Shown here: positions 34,427-42,462 of the stretch, piece after piece
How positions within the stretch are numbered: position 1 is the stretch's first letter
Layout of the letters: each line of letters begins with the position of its first letter
NCBI RefSeq assembly: GCF_030316825.1
Contig: NZ_JASZYU010000002.1
Coordinates: 62,001-126,000, forward strand
Origin: Variovorax fucosicus
GTDB taxonomy: Bacteria > Pseudomonadota > Gammaproteobacteria > Burkholderiales > Burkholderiaceae_C
Reading direction: 5' to 3'
Length of the DNA stretch: 64,000 nucleotides
The notes under the pieces: generated by a model
Databases searched by the model: none
The model's input: only the letters and a program-made list of their open reading frames with translations
What the model was told of the DNA's origin: nothing
Translations under genes and position numbers: made by a program

Positions 34427-35094
34427 TTCGGGCAGCGGGCCTCGAGCGCGTCGATGAAGGATCGATCCCATCGACCTTCCTTCATGGCCCGTATCGTCTC
34501 GGCTTCGGTCTCCAGGTGGGCGCGTGCCTGCTTGATCAGCAGTTCGGCCTCGTCCGGCGAGAACGCCATCAGGCCATCCTGGTCGCCGACCACGATGTCG
34601 CCCGGGTTGACCACCATGCCACCGACGGACACCGGCACGTTGATCTCGCCCGGGCCGTCCTTGTACGGGCCGCGATGGGTGACGCCGCGCGCGTAGACCG
34701 GAAACTCGCGAGCCCGGATTTCGGCCACGTCGCGGATCGCCCCGTCGACCACCACGCCCACGACCCCGATGTGGGCGGCGTAGAAAGACAGGATGCCGCC
34801 GACCACCGCGTTGTTGAGAATGCCGCCGGCATCGATCACCAGCACGTCGCCGGGGCGGCAGAACTCGAGGGCGCGCAGATACGTGAGGTTGTCACCGCCA
34901 CGCGAGCGCGCCGTGACGGCCGTGCCAGCCATGGTTGCCGTGACGGGGAGGTGGTAGGGCTGCAGGCCCGTGGTGCCGATGTTGCGATGCATGTTGTCGC
35001 TCAGCGCGGCAACAGGCAGCTCGCGCAGTGCGGCCAGGATCTTCGGGTCGACCGGCGCGGCCGAGGGGTTCTTGCGGATGGCTTTGTAGGGCAT
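34423..35094 (-). CDS. RraA-family aldolase/decarboxylase-like protein
   Basis: A 223-residue protein of the RraA/HMG-aldolase family. Key segments are AALSDNMHRNIGTTGL, the Gly-rich GGDNLTYLRALEF, GVVVDGAIRDVAEIRAREFPVYARG (the Arg-Asp pair that in the aldolases binds oxyacid and metal) and PGDIVVGDQDGLM. Family members cleave 4-hydroxy-4-methyl-2-oxoglutarate or decarboxylate oxaloacetate; others inhibit RNase E. Its place as second gene behind an aminotransferase, under a NAC-type promoter, favours catabolism of a 2-oxoacid. The start at 35094 follows the aminotransferase by 34 bp. Confidence 0.87.
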   Translation of the reverse strand: MPYKAIRKNPSAAPVDPKILAALRELPVAALSDNMHRNIGTTGLQPYHLPVTATMAGTAVTARSRGGDNLTYLRALEFCRPGDVLVIDAGGILNNAVVGGILSFYAAHIGVVGVVVDGAIRDVAEIRAREFPVYARGVTHRGPYKDGPGEINVPVSVGGMVVNPGDIVVGDQDGLMAFSPDEAELLIKQARAHLETEAETIRAMKEGRWDRSFIDALEARCPN

Positions 35095-35128
35095 GGGTTG
35101 TCCTTGGTGGAGGCGATGGTTCGTGCGC

Positions 35129-36337
35129 TCAGCGCAGCTCGGCCACGGCACGCGCGATCCGCGCGCAGCCTTCTTCGAGGTTTTCGATCGAGGTGGCGAT
35201 CGAGAGGCGGAAGTAGGGCGAGAGGCCGTAGGCGGTGCCCGCGACGGTGGCCACACCGGCGTTTTCCAGCAGGTACATCACCACGTCGCCGTCTTCATCC
35301 ATGCGCTTGCCCGCGGGCGTGGTCTTGCCGATCAGGCCGGCGCAGCGGATGTAGAGGTAGAAGGCGCCAGGTGGCGTGGCACAGGCGAGACCCGGGATCG
35401 CATTGATGAGTGCGAGCGTGCGGTCGCGCCGCTGCTTGTAGACCACCACGCTCTCGGCCACGAAGCTCTGGTCGCCGTTGAGCGCGGCGGCGGCGGCGGC
35501 CTGGCTGATCGAACAGCAGTTGCCGGCGGACTGCGAGAGCAGGGTGTCCATGGCCGTGATCAGGTCCGAAGGCCCTGCCGCGTAGCCGATGCGCCAGCCG
35601 GTCATGGCATAGGTCTTGGAGACGCCGTTCACGACCAGCGTTCGCTCGCGCAGGGCGGGCGCGACCGCCAGGATGTGCGGCGTGGGCTGGCCGTCGAAGC
35701 GGATGTGTTCGTAGATGTCGTCCGTCATCACCATCACATGCGGATGCCGCTTCAGCACCTCTGCCAGCGCCCGGTATTCGTCGGCCGTGTAGCTCGCGCC
35801 CGTGGGATTGCTCGGCGAGTTGATCAGCAGCCAGCGCGTGCGCGGCGTGATGGCGGCCTCCAGCTGGGCCGGCGCGAGCTTGAAGCCATTGGCCTCGGGG
35901 CAGGCAACGATGACGGGTGCGCCCTCGCAGGCGAGCACCATGTCGGGGTAGGACACCCAGTAGGGCGCGGGGATGATGACCTCGTCGCCCGGCTCCAGCG
36001 TGATGGCGAAGGCGTTGTAGATCGCGCTCTTGGCGCCACTGGTGGCGATGATCTCGTTCATCGCGTACGTCAAGCCGTTCTCCCGCTGCAGCTTGGCGAC
36101 GATGGCCTGGCGCAGCTCGACCGTGCCGGCCATCAGCGTGTAGCGCGTTGCGCCCTTGTCCATTGCTTCGGCGGCGGCGCGCCGGATGTGCGCCGGGGTG
36201 TCGAAGTCGGGTTCGCCCACGACCAGGTTGACGATCGATTTGCCCTGCCGGCGCAACTCGTTGGCACGGTCCGCGGCGGAGGTGCTGGGTGAAGGCTTGA
36301 TGCGCCGTACGCGGGCGGCGATGCGGGAGGGGGTCAC
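35129..36337 (-). CDS. Class I aminotransferase (AspC-like)
   Basis: A 402-residue PLP enzyme. The start is the GTG at 36337, with AAGGAAGA in front; the frame runs further upstream but through the promoter. Motifs: LVVGEPDFDTPAHI, ATSGAKSAIYNAF, INSPSNPTGASY, MTDDIYEHI (PLP Asp/Tyr), NGVSKTYAMTGWRIGY with the Schiff-base Lys241, and the C-terminal carboxylate-binding Arg in FRLSIA. It resembles the thermostable-type aspartate aminotransferases. It heads the operon with the RraA-family gene and carries its own NAC-type promoter (36376-36440), so transamination of the imported compound is the likely role. Confidence 0.92.
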   Translation of the reverse strand: MTPSRIAARVRRIKPSPSTSAADRANELRRQGKSIVNLVVGEPDFDTPAHIRRAAAEAMDKGATRYTLMAGTVELRQAIVAKLQRENGLTYAMNEIIATSGAKSAIYNAFAITLEPGDEVIIPAPYWVSYPDMVLACEGAPVIVACPEANGFKLAPAQLEAAITPRTRWLLINSPSNPTGASYTADEYRALAEVLKRHPHVMVMTDDIYEHIRFDGQPTPHILAVAPALRERTLVVNGVSKTYAMTGWRIGYAAGPSDLITAMDTLLSQSAGNCCSISQAAAAAALNGDQSFVAESVVVYKQRRDRTLALINAIPGLACATPPGAFYLYIRCAGLIGKTTPAGKRMDEDGDVVMYLLENAGVATVAGTAYGLSPYFRLSIATSIENLEEGCARIARAVAELR

Positions 36338-36375
36338 GGATCTTCCTTGGACTGCTGCTGGATGCACGAAGCGCA

Positions 36376-36440
36376 ACGGTACGCACATCACGCCGCCTCG
36401 GCCAAGACGAGATCGCTCTGGTTCGATAGGGAGAGCTTAT
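36376..36440 (-). promoter_or_regulatory. NAC-type promoter of the aminotransferase operon
   Basis: On the minus strand, ATAAGCTCTCCCTAT (36440-36426, an ATA-N9-TAT dyad) is followed by 20 bp, TTGGCC (36405-36400), 18 bp and TACCGT (36381-36376). The predicted start site is near 36369, giving a leader of about 30 bases. The dyad centre falls at about -64. The same spacing occurs at 37531 and 42371 in front of the other two operons. It also lies in the region upstream of nac itself and could serve autoregulation. Confidence 0.7.
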
Positions 36441-36595
36441 GGTGGCGCGCCAGCTCTGCTCGTTGGGACGGGCTTGGTGGGTGTTCGACGGCAAAGGGAG
36501 CAACCAGCACCGCCCGCCACCGCCCCCCCGGACACATCGCATCTAGGCGCCCCAGTAGCCCAGTGCTAGGCTCGCCTTTTGCATGGAGACAAGGC

Positions 36596-37534
36596 GTGAA
36601 CCTCCGACGCCTCAAATATTTCGTGAAGATCGTCGATATCGGCAGCCTGACGCAGGCCGCCGAGGTGCTCTTCATTGCGCAGCCCGCGCTGAGCCAGCAG
36701 CTCGCCACGCTCGAAGGCGAGGTGCGCCAGCAATTGCTGGTGCGCACCAAGCGCGGCGTGACGCCCACTGAAGCCGGCAAGGTGCTGTACCGGCACGCCC
36801 AGATCATCTTGCGCCAGTGCGAGCAGGCCCGCGTGGACATGGAAGCGGCTGGCGAAGGCCTGTCGGGCCAGGTGTCAGTCGGGCTGGCGCCGGGCACTGC
36901 GGCCTCCGCACTGTCGCTGCCGCTGCTGCGCACCGTGCGTGCCCGGCATCCCGGCATCCTGCTCTACCTGAACGAGAACTACGGCACGACGCTCAGCGAA
37001 CTCATCATGAATGGGCGCATGGACCTGGCCGTGCTCTATGGCGACAAGGCCATCCACGGCCTGTCCTTCCTGCCCCTGCTCAACGAGCCGCTCTACCTGG
37101 TCGGGCCGGCCACCACGCCACCGCCGGCCGAGCCGGTGAGGCTCGTTGACCTGCGCGAGATCGAGCTGCTGCTGCCGCGTCCCTACAACGTGGTGCGCAA
37201 GCTGGTCGATGCGGCCTTCGTGCGGGCCGGCATGGTGCCGCGCGTGGTGGCGGAGATCGAATCGGCCTTCACCCTGACCGCCGCGATCGCCGACGGATTG
37301 GGCTCCACCATCCTGCCGGCTTCGATGGCGCGCGAAGTGGTGGCGGCCTGCGGCGCATGGCAGTTCGCCATCGTCGATCCGGTGATCGAGGCGCCGCTCG
37401 CACTGTGCCAGTCGGACCACCTGCCCCTGTCCGAGCCGGCGCAGGCGGTGAAAAGCATCCTGCTCGAGCTGGTCGTCGACCTGGCCGGAGCGGTTCCGTC
37501 GACACCCGCGCCCGAGTTGACCGCGTTGTCATAA
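36596..37534 (+). CDS. nac: NAC-like LysR-family nitrogen assimilation regulator
   Basis: A 312-residue LysR regulator. The first ~60 residues (NLRRLKYFVKIVDIGSLTQA, then QPALSQQLATLEGEV, then RTKRGVTPTEAGK) are strikingly close to NAC of Klebsiella as I recall it; the effector domain follows (GQVSVGLAPGTAAS, EIESAFTLTAAIADGLGSTILP). NAC activates sigma-70 genes for alternative nitrogen sources under nitrogen limitation. The start is a GTG with GGAG/AAGG in front. Three ATA-N9-TAT sites, the NAC consensus, flank it. Its TAA stop is part of the site that precedes the carboxylase operon. In enterics nac has a sigma-54 promoter; I could not find a convincing one here. Confidence 0.88.
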   Translation: MNLRRLKYFVKIVDIGSLTQAAEVLFIAQPALSQQLATLEGEVRQQLLVRTKRGVTPTEAGKVLYRHAQIILRQCEQARVDMEAAGEGLSGQVSVGLAPGTAASALSLPLLRTVRARHPGILLYLNENYGTTLSELIMNGRMDLAVLYGDKAIHGLSFLPLLNEPLYLVGPATTPPPAEPVRLVDLREIELLLPRPYNVVRKLVDAAFVRAGMVPRVVAEIESAFTLTAAIADGLGSTILPASMAREVVAACGAWQFAIVDPVIEAPLALCQSDHLPLSEPAQAVKSILLELVVDLAGAVPSTPAPELTALS

Positions 37535-37595
37535 GCCGCCCTTATCGCGGCACAGCCAATCCGTCTTGGGCTTTGGCGCCCAGGGCCGTTACCTT
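37531..37595 (+). promoter_or_regulatory. NAC-type promoter of the carboxylase/Pxp operon
   Basis: ATAAGCCGCCCTTAT (37531-37545) is followed by 20 bp, TTGGGC (37566-37571), 18 bp and TACCTT (37590-37595). Immediately before the -35 box is CACAGCCAATCCGTCTTGG (37551-37569), found identically at 42391-42409. The dyad overlaps the nac stop codon and its centre is at about -64. The predicted start near 37602 leaves a leader of about 66 bases before the carrier-protein gene. Confidence 0.75.
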
Positions 37596-37667
37596 TCATG
37601 CCTGCCGTCACGTGTTCTCCGAATGCGTCGGCCACCAGGATGTTCTGTCGCCAAAGACGGGCCCGGC

Positions 37668-38096
37668 ATGAATCAGGATCAAATCAAGACGCTCATCGAC
37701 GCCCTGGCCGCGTCGGATCTGTCCGAGCTGGAATACAGCGAGAACGGCTGTTCGCTCCGACTGGTCAGGCATTCCGCGTTGGCCGCGACGCCGGTTCGGC
37801 GCGAAACGGCCATGGCGAACGTGGCGTCCGCGCCGCAGGCGCCCCAGCCTGAAACGCCCGGCCCCGCAGTGTGCCGGGCCCCGCTGTACGGCGTGGTTCA
37901 TCTGCAGCCCCGGCCCGGCGACCCGCCCTACGTGCAGGCCGGCCAGGCCGTGACGGCCGGCCAGACGCTGTGCGTGATCGAGGCCATGAAGGTGTTCAAC
38001 GAAGTGCGTGCCGAGCGCGACGCCACGGTGCAGGCGGTGCTGGTCGATTCGGGGCAGGAGGTCGAAGCCGACCAGCCGCTGTTCCGCCTCGAGTGA
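37668..38096 (+). CDS. Biotin carboxyl carrier protein
   Basis: A 142-residue AccB-like carrier. Residues 1-35 match the AccB N-terminus ([20 protein letters not shown]), a Pro/Ala-rich linker follows, and the C-terminal biotinyl domain holds the biotinylated Lys108 in [10 protein letters not shown]. In this operon it would deliver carboxybiotin from the adjacent biotin carboxylase to a PxpBC-like partner rather than to acetyl-CoA carboxylase; that is inferred from linkage. It is the first gene after the NAC-type promoter. Its ribosome-binding site is weak (AAAGACGGG at a long spacing). Confidence 0.9.
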   Translation: MNQDQIKTLIDALAASDLSELEYSENGCSLRLVRHSALAATPVRRETAMANVASAPQAPQPETPGPAVCRAPLYGVVHLQPRPGDPPYVQAGQAVTAGQTLCVIEAMKVFNEVRAERDATVQAVLVDSGQEVEADQPLFRLE

Positions 38097-38101
38097 GATC
38101 G

Positions 38102-39460
38102 ATGGCCATGTTCGATACCGTCCTGATCGCCAACCGAGGGGAAATTGCACTGCGCATCCAGCGTGCGTGCCGCGGCCTCGCCATCAAGACCGTCGTGGTT
38201 CATTCCGAGGCCGACCGCGACGCGAGCTATGTGGCGCAGGCCGACCAGGCGCTGTGCATCGGCCCGGCGGCGTCGAAGCAAAGCTACCTCGACCAGTCTG
38301 CGATCCTGTTCGCCGCCGAGGTCAGTGGTGCCCAGGCCATCCATCCGGGCTACGGTTTTCTCTCGGAGAACGCGGGCTTCGCTGAACGGGTCGAGCGCGC
38401 CGGCCTGGTTTTCGTCGGCCCGAGCGCGGCCTGCATCCGCACCATGGGCGACAAGGTGGCGGCCAAGCGCGCGATGCGCCAAGCCGGCGTGCCCTGCGTG
38501 CCCGGGCCGGACGAAGGGCTGCCGGAAGACGCGGCCGCGATCCAGGCCCTGGCGCGCGAAGTCGGCTATCCGGTGATCGTCAAGGCCGCCGGCGGTGGCG
38601 GCGGCCGCGGCATGCGGGTGGTGCACGACGAGCATGCGCTGCTCGACGCGATGGCGCTGACGTGCGAGGAAGCGCTCCACGCCTTCGGCAACCCCGAGGT
38701 CTACATCGAAAAATTCCTGCTGCATCCGCGGCATGTCGAGATCCAGGTGCTGGCCGACAGCCACGGCAACGCGGTCTGGCTCGGCAGCCGGGACTGCTCG
38801 CTGCAACGCCGCCACCAGAAGGTGATCGAGGAGGCGCCCGCGCCGGGCATCGACGAGGCGTTGATCGCGGAGGTCGGCGAGCGCTGCGCTGCCGCGTGCC
38901 GGCAGATCGGCTACTGCGGCGTCGGCACCTTCGAGTTCCTGTACGAGCGAGGTGCGTTCTACTTCATCGAGATGAACACCCGCCTGCAGGTGGAGCATCC
39001 GGTGACCGAGATGACGACCGGCATCGACATCGTGCAGCAGCAGTTGCGCGTGGCGCGCGGGGAGCGGCTGGCGTTCGGGCAGGCCGACGTGCGCTGCCAC
39101 GGCCATGCGATCGAATGCCGCATCAATGCCGAGCACCCCGTCACCTTCGCGCCCTCGCCGGGGCAGATCACCGGCTGGCAGGTACCCGGCGGCTTCGGTG
39201 TGCGCGTGGACTCCCACGCCAGCGCCGGCTACCGTGTGCCGCCGTACTACGACTCGATGATCGCCAAGCTCATCGTGCAGGGCAGCACGCGCACGGATGC
39301 GCTCGACCGCATGCGCATCGCGCTGGCCGAGATGCGGGTCGAGGGCATCTCGACGAACCTGCAACTGCACCGCGAGATCCTGGCCGACGAAGGCTTTGCC
39401 AACGGCGGCGTCGACATCCACCACCTGGAGCGCTGGTTGCAGCAGCGCGGCGCAGCATGA
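38102..39460 (+). CDS. Biotin carboxylase
   Basis: A 452-residue ATP-grasp enzyme that carboxylates the carrier's biotin with bicarbonate and ATP. Motifs: [34 protein letters not shown], the glycine-rich [31 protein letters not shown], and the catalytic [14 protein letters not shown]. The full AccC length is present with no fused carboxyltransferase. The start is ATG 38102 (or 38108), 5 bp after the carrier gene. Its TGA overlaps the ATG of the PxpB gene. As an operonic duplicate it is unlikely to be the fatty-acid-synthesis AccC. Confidence 0.92.
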   Translation: MAMFDTVLIANRGEIALRIQRACRGLAIKTVVVHSEADRDASYVAQADQALCIGPAASKQSYLDQSAILFAAEVSGAQAIHPGYGFLSENAGFAERVERAGLVFVGPSAACIRTMGDKVAAKRAMRQAGVPCVPGPDEGLPEDAAAIQALAREVGYPVIVKAAGGGGGRGMRVVHDEHALLDAMALTCEEALHAFGNPEVYIEKFLLHPRHVEIQVLADSHGNAVWLGSRDCSLQRRHQKVIEEAPAPGIDEALIAEVGERCAAACRQIGYCGVGTFEFLYERGAFYFIEMNTRLQVEHPVTEMTTGIDIVQQQLRVARGERLAFGQADVRCHGHAIECRINAEHPVTFAPSPGQITGWQVPGGFGVRVDSHASAGYRVPPYYDSMIAKLIVQGSTRTDALDRMRIALAEMRVEGISTNLQLHREILADEGFANGGVDIHHLERWLQQRGAA

Positions 39461-40125
39461 TGGCGCTCCTCCCATCCGTGAGCCTGCTTGGAACCACGGC
39501 GCTGCTGTTCGAGGCGCCCGGCGAGCTCGCGCTTTCATCGCAGCAGCGGATCTGGGCGCTGGCGCGCGAGACCCAGGGCTGGCCCGAGGTGTGCGAAGCC
39601 GTGCCGGGCATGAACAACCTCATGCTGACCTTTACGCAGCCGCCGCGCACCACGCAGGCGCTGGATGCGCTGGAGGCGCGCCTGTACGTGGCTTGGGACG
39701 CAGCGGTTGCGCTGCCGCTCGAAGGACGCGTGGTCGAGCTCCCGGTGGTCTACGGCGGCGAGGGCGGGCCGCACATGGCCGACGTGGTGTCGCACACCGG
39801 GCTCAGCGTGGAAGAGATCGTCGCGCTGCACAGCGGGCCGACCTATCCGGTGTATGCGCTGGGCAGCCATCCCGGCTATTGCTATCTGGGCGGCATGGAC
39901 CCGCGCATCGCGACGCCGCGCCGCAAGGTGCCGGTGCTCAGCATTCCGGGCGGCGCTGTGTCGATCGGCGGCGCGCAGACGGGTGTTTCGGCGTCGGCCG
40001 GGCCCAGCGGCTGGAACACGATCGGAACCACGTCGATGTCCTTCTTCGATCCCGCGCAAGATCCGCCTGCGCTGCTGCAGCCGGGCGACATGATCCGTTT
40101 CAGGGTCGAAAGGGTCGTCCGATGA
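39457..40125 (+). CDS. pxpB: PxpB/KipI-family 5-oxoprolinase subunit (allophanate-hydrolase-subunit-1-like)
   Basis: A 222-residue KipI/PxpB protein. Diagnostic segments are [78 protein letters not shown] and [15 protein letters not shown]. With PxpC it corresponds to the carboxyltransferase half of urea carboxylase, and PxpABC opens 5-oxoproline with ATP. It is locked into the operon by ATGA overlaps on both sides. Its combination with a dedicated biotin carboxylase and carrier suggests carboxybiotin, rather than direct ATP attack, may drive the reaction. Confidence 0.9.
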   Translation: MMALLPSVSLLGTTALLFEAPGELALSSQQRIWALARETQGWPEVCEAVPGMNNLMLTFTQPPRTTQALDALEARLYVAWDAAVALPLEGRVVELPVVYGGEGGPHMADVVSHTGLSVEEIVALHSGPTYPVYALGSHPGYCYLGGMDPRIATPRRKVPVLSIPGGAVSIGGAQTGVSASAGPSGWNTIGTTSMSFFDPAQDPPALLQPGDMIRFRVERVVR

Positions 40126-41108
40126 TCGAAGTCCTTTCGTCCTCCGCGCTCGCCACGGTGCAGGATCCGGGGCGCACCGGCAGTTTGCGCTGGGGCGTCG
40201 GCACGTCGGGCGCCATGGACAAGCTGGCGCTGGCGGCCGGCAACCTGATGCTGGGCAACGATGCCGATGCGGCGGCCATCGAAGTGCCGGTCTTTCCGTT
40301 CAAGCTGCGCTTCGGCGAAGACTGTGCGTTCGCGCTGACCGGTGCCGATTGCGCGGCGCGGCTGGACGCGCAGCCCCTGATGCCCTGGTGGGCGCACCAG
40401 GCGCGCGCCGGCCAGGTGCTGACGCTGGGCCTGCCGCAAGGTGGTGCGCAGCGCGGCAGCCGCGCCATGGTGTGCCTGGCCGGAGGGGTGGATGTGCCGG
40501 TGGTGCTGGGCTCGCGCAGCACCCAGCTGCGCGGCGCTTTCGGTGGCCATGAGGGGCGTGCGCTGCGCCGGGGCGACGTGCTGCGGGCCGCCGGTGCCGG
40601 CCGGGCCTGCGCGACCGGCTTCGGCCTCGTCCCACCTGCGCTGACCCTGCCGCTTCAGGTGGACGGCGTGCCGGCTGTCCGGGTGCTGCCGGCGGCCGAG
40701 TACCAGGGGTTCGAAGAGGCCTCGCGCGCCGCGTTCTGGGCTGGCGAATGGAAGATCACCGCGCAGAGCGATCGCTACGGCTATCGGCTGGCGGGAGAGG
40801 CGCTGCGACCGCTCGCAGCGATGGAAATGCGCTCGCACGGCATCGTGCCCGGCGTGATCCAGGTGCCCCACAGCGGGCAGCCCATCATCCAGATGCGCGA
40901 CGCCCAGCCCTCGGGTGGCTACCCCAAGTTCGGCACCGTGATCGAGGCCGATCTCTGGCGCCTCGGCCAGGCGCCGATCGGCAGCCGCATCCGCTTCGTC
41001 GAAACCAGCTGGGACGAAGCCGTCGCTGCGCTGGACGAGGTGCAGGCCTGGCTCGACAAGGTGGGGCGGCTGGTCGAACTGCATCGCAGTGCGCCGCGCA
41101 AGAACTGA
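40122..41108 (+). CDS. pxpC: PxpC/KipA-family 5-oxoprolinase subunit
   Basis: A 328-residue KipA/PxpC (allophanate-hydrolase-subunit-2-like) protein: the N-terminal SALATVQDPGRTGSLRWGV, GAMDKLALAAGNLMLGN, CLAGGVDVPVVLGSRSTQL, the SDRYGYRLAGEAL segment and PSGGYPKFGTVIEADLWRLG near the end. In fused urea carboxylases the equivalent domain belongs to the carboxyltransferase. Start ATG 40122 overlaps the PxpB stop. It is followed by a lysine-less carrier-like gene after 1 bp. Confidence 0.9.
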   Translation: MIEVLSSSALATVQDPGRTGSLRWGVGTSGAMDKLALAAGNLMLGNDADAAAIEVPVFPFKLRFGEDCAFALTGADCAARLDAQPLMPWWAHQARAGQVLTLGLPQGGAQRGSRAMVCLAGGVDVPVVLGSRSTQLRGAFGGHEGRALRRGDVLRAAGAGRACATGFGLVPPALTLPLQVDGVPAVRVLPAAEYQGFEEASRAAFWAGEWKITAQSDRYGYRLAGEALRPLAAMEMRSHGIVPGVIQVPHSGQPIIQMRDAQPSGGYPKFGTVIEADLWRLGQAPIGSRIRFVETSWDEAVAALDEVQAWLDKVGRLVELHRSAPRKN

Positions 41109-41109
41109 C

Positions 41110-41532
41110 ATGAAGACCGCCGATCAACTCCAGCAACTCGCGGCATGGCTGGCCGACACCGATATCGGCCTGCTTGAACTGCGCACGCCCGAAGGGATGG
41201 TGCGGCTGGGACGCAGCCGCGCGCCGTCCCGGGCGATCGTGCAGCTCGATGCGGACGACGATGGCAGCGCGCCGGCACCAGCGGCGGACACTGCAACGGC
41301 CGTCGCATCAAGCGCGGGCGTGTTCCTGCACGGCCACCCCATGCACCTCGTGCCCCTGGCGCGCGTCGGCGAGCGTGTGGTGGCGGGGCAGCCCGTGGGC
41401 CTGCTGCAGATCGGGCCGCTGCTGCTGCCGGTGGCCGCGCCGCTGGCCGGCGTGATTGCGGCGGTGTGCGTGGCGGCCGGCTGCACCGTGGGCTACGGCA
41501 CCGCGCTGGTCGAATTGCAGCCGTTTGGATGA
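41110..41532 (+). CDS. Degenerate biotin-carrier-like protein lacking the biotinyl lysine
   Basis: A 140-residue AccB-like protein. Its N-terminus (QLQQLAAWLADTDIGLLELR) parallels the true carrier upstream, and the C-terminal domain aligns with it without gaps, but the biotinylation motif EAMK is replaced by QIGP, putting Pro103 at the lysine position. It therefore cannot be biotinylated or lipoylated there. It may be a structural or regulatory subunit holding the carboxylase and PxpBC together, or an inactivated duplicate kept by selection. It lies between pxpC (1 bp) and pxpA (13 bp). Confidence 0.8.
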   Translation: MKTADQLQQLAAWLADTDIGLLELRTPEGMVRLGRSRAPSRAIVQLDADDDGSAPAPAADTATAVASSAGVFLHGHPMHLVPLARVGERVVAGQPVGLLQIGPLLLPVAAPLAGVIAAVCVAAGCTVGYGTALVELQPFG

Positions 41533-41545
41533 GGAGGACAGCAGC

Positions 41546-42310
41546 ATGGACATCGATCTGAACGCAGACCTGGGCGAGGGCTTCGGCCCGTGGCGCATGG
41601 GCGAGGACGAGGCGCTGCTGGAGCTCGTCTCCTCCGCCAACGTGGCGTGCGGTTTCCATGCCGGCGACCCGGTCATCATGGATCGAACGGTGCGAATGGC
41701 GCAGGCCAGAGGCGTGGATGTGGGCGCCCATGTGGGTTTTCCCGATCTGCAGGGGTTCGGACGCCGCCAGATGCAGATCGACACCGGGGAACTCGTCACC
41801 TACGTCACCTACCAGCTCGGCGCGCTGGCCGGTATCGCACGCACGGCCGGCCACCGCATGACGCACATGAGCTTTCACGGGGCGCTGGGCAACATGGCGG
41901 CGGCCGATGCGGCGCTGGCGGGGCCGCTGGTGCGCGCGGTCGCGGACTTCGACCGCGGGCTGATCATCAGTTCCTCGGCCAGCCGCGCCATCGAGGATGC
42001 GGCCGAACGCTGCGGGCTGCGCGTGGCCACCACCTTCCTGGCCGACCGCGCCTGCGACGGCGAAGGCCTGCTGATACCGCGCAAGCTGCCCGGCGCCGTC
42101 ATCCACGATCGCGACACCGTTCTGGCGCGTGTGCGCCAGTTGCTGGAGGAGGGCACCGTGAGCACGTACGACGGCAAGACGATTCCGATGAAGGTGCATT
42201 CCATCCTGCTGCACGGCGATACGCCGGGTGCGGTGGCGCTGGCCCTTGCAGTGCGCGGCGTGGTGGAGGAGGCCGGCCGGATCGTGCCCATTTCCAGGCA
42301 GCTCGCATGA
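41546..42310 (+). CDS. pxpA: PxpA/LamB-YcsF-family 5-oxoprolinase subunit
   Basis: A 254-residue LamB/YcsF protein. It starts with the hallmark MDIDLNADLGEGFGPWRMGED, then SANVACGFHAGDPVIMDRTV, GVDVGAHVGFPDLQGFGRR, HMSFHGALGN, FLADRACDGEGLLIPRKLPG and MKVHSILLHGDTPGAV near the end, with the conserved Asp/His/Glu residues for metal and substrate. PxpA is the subunit that hydrolyses the activated lactam. GGAGG precedes the ATG. It ends the operon, about 60 bp before the next NAC site. Confidence 0.92.
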   Translation: MDIDLNADLGEGFGPWRMGEDEALLELVSSANVACGFHAGDPVIMDRTVRMAQARGVDVGAHVGFPDLQGFGRRQMQIDTGELVTYVTYQLGALAGIARTAGHRMTHMSFHGALGNMAAADAALAGPLVRAVADFDRGLIISSSASRAIEDAAERCGLRVATTFLADRACDGEGLLIPRKLPGAVIHDRDTVLARVRQLLEEGTVSTYDGKTIPMKVHSILLHGDTPGAVALALAVRGVVEEAGRIVPISRQLA

Positions 42311-42370
42311 AGGCCGGAACGGCACGCACTTGGTGCTAACCCTGAGTCGCATGCACGAAGCCGGGGCGAC

Positions 42371-42435
42371 ATAAGGGCGGCTTATCTCTCCACAGCCAAT
42401 CCGTCTTGGCGCCAAGGCGTCTCGCTCGATACAGT
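42371..42435 (+). promoter_or_regulatory. NAC-type promoter of the SDR/ABC-transporter operon
   Basis: ATAAGGGCGGCTTAT (42371-42385, the exact reverse complement of the 37531 site) is followed by 20 bp, TTGGCG (42406-42411), 18 bp and TACAGT (42430-42435). CACAGCCAATCCGTCTTGG precedes and enters the -35 box as in the other copy. The dyad centre is at about -64; the predicted start near 42442 leaves a leader of about 21 bases with an AAAGAGG ribosome-binding site. Confidence 0.75.
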
Positions 42436-42462
42436 GAATTTTCCTTAACGAAAGAGGCAAAG

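Noticed and set aside
36441..36595. Possible sigma-54 promoter before nac (GG-N10-GC strings such as TGGGTGTTCGACGGCA)
   Set aside because: In such GC-rich sequence GG-N10-GC occurs by chance, and neither candidate has a good TTGC -12 element.
37871..39460. Extended biotin carboxylase frame starting at 37871
   Set aside because: The upstream part is an out-of-frame shadow of the carrier gene; the natural AccC N-terminus begins at 38102.
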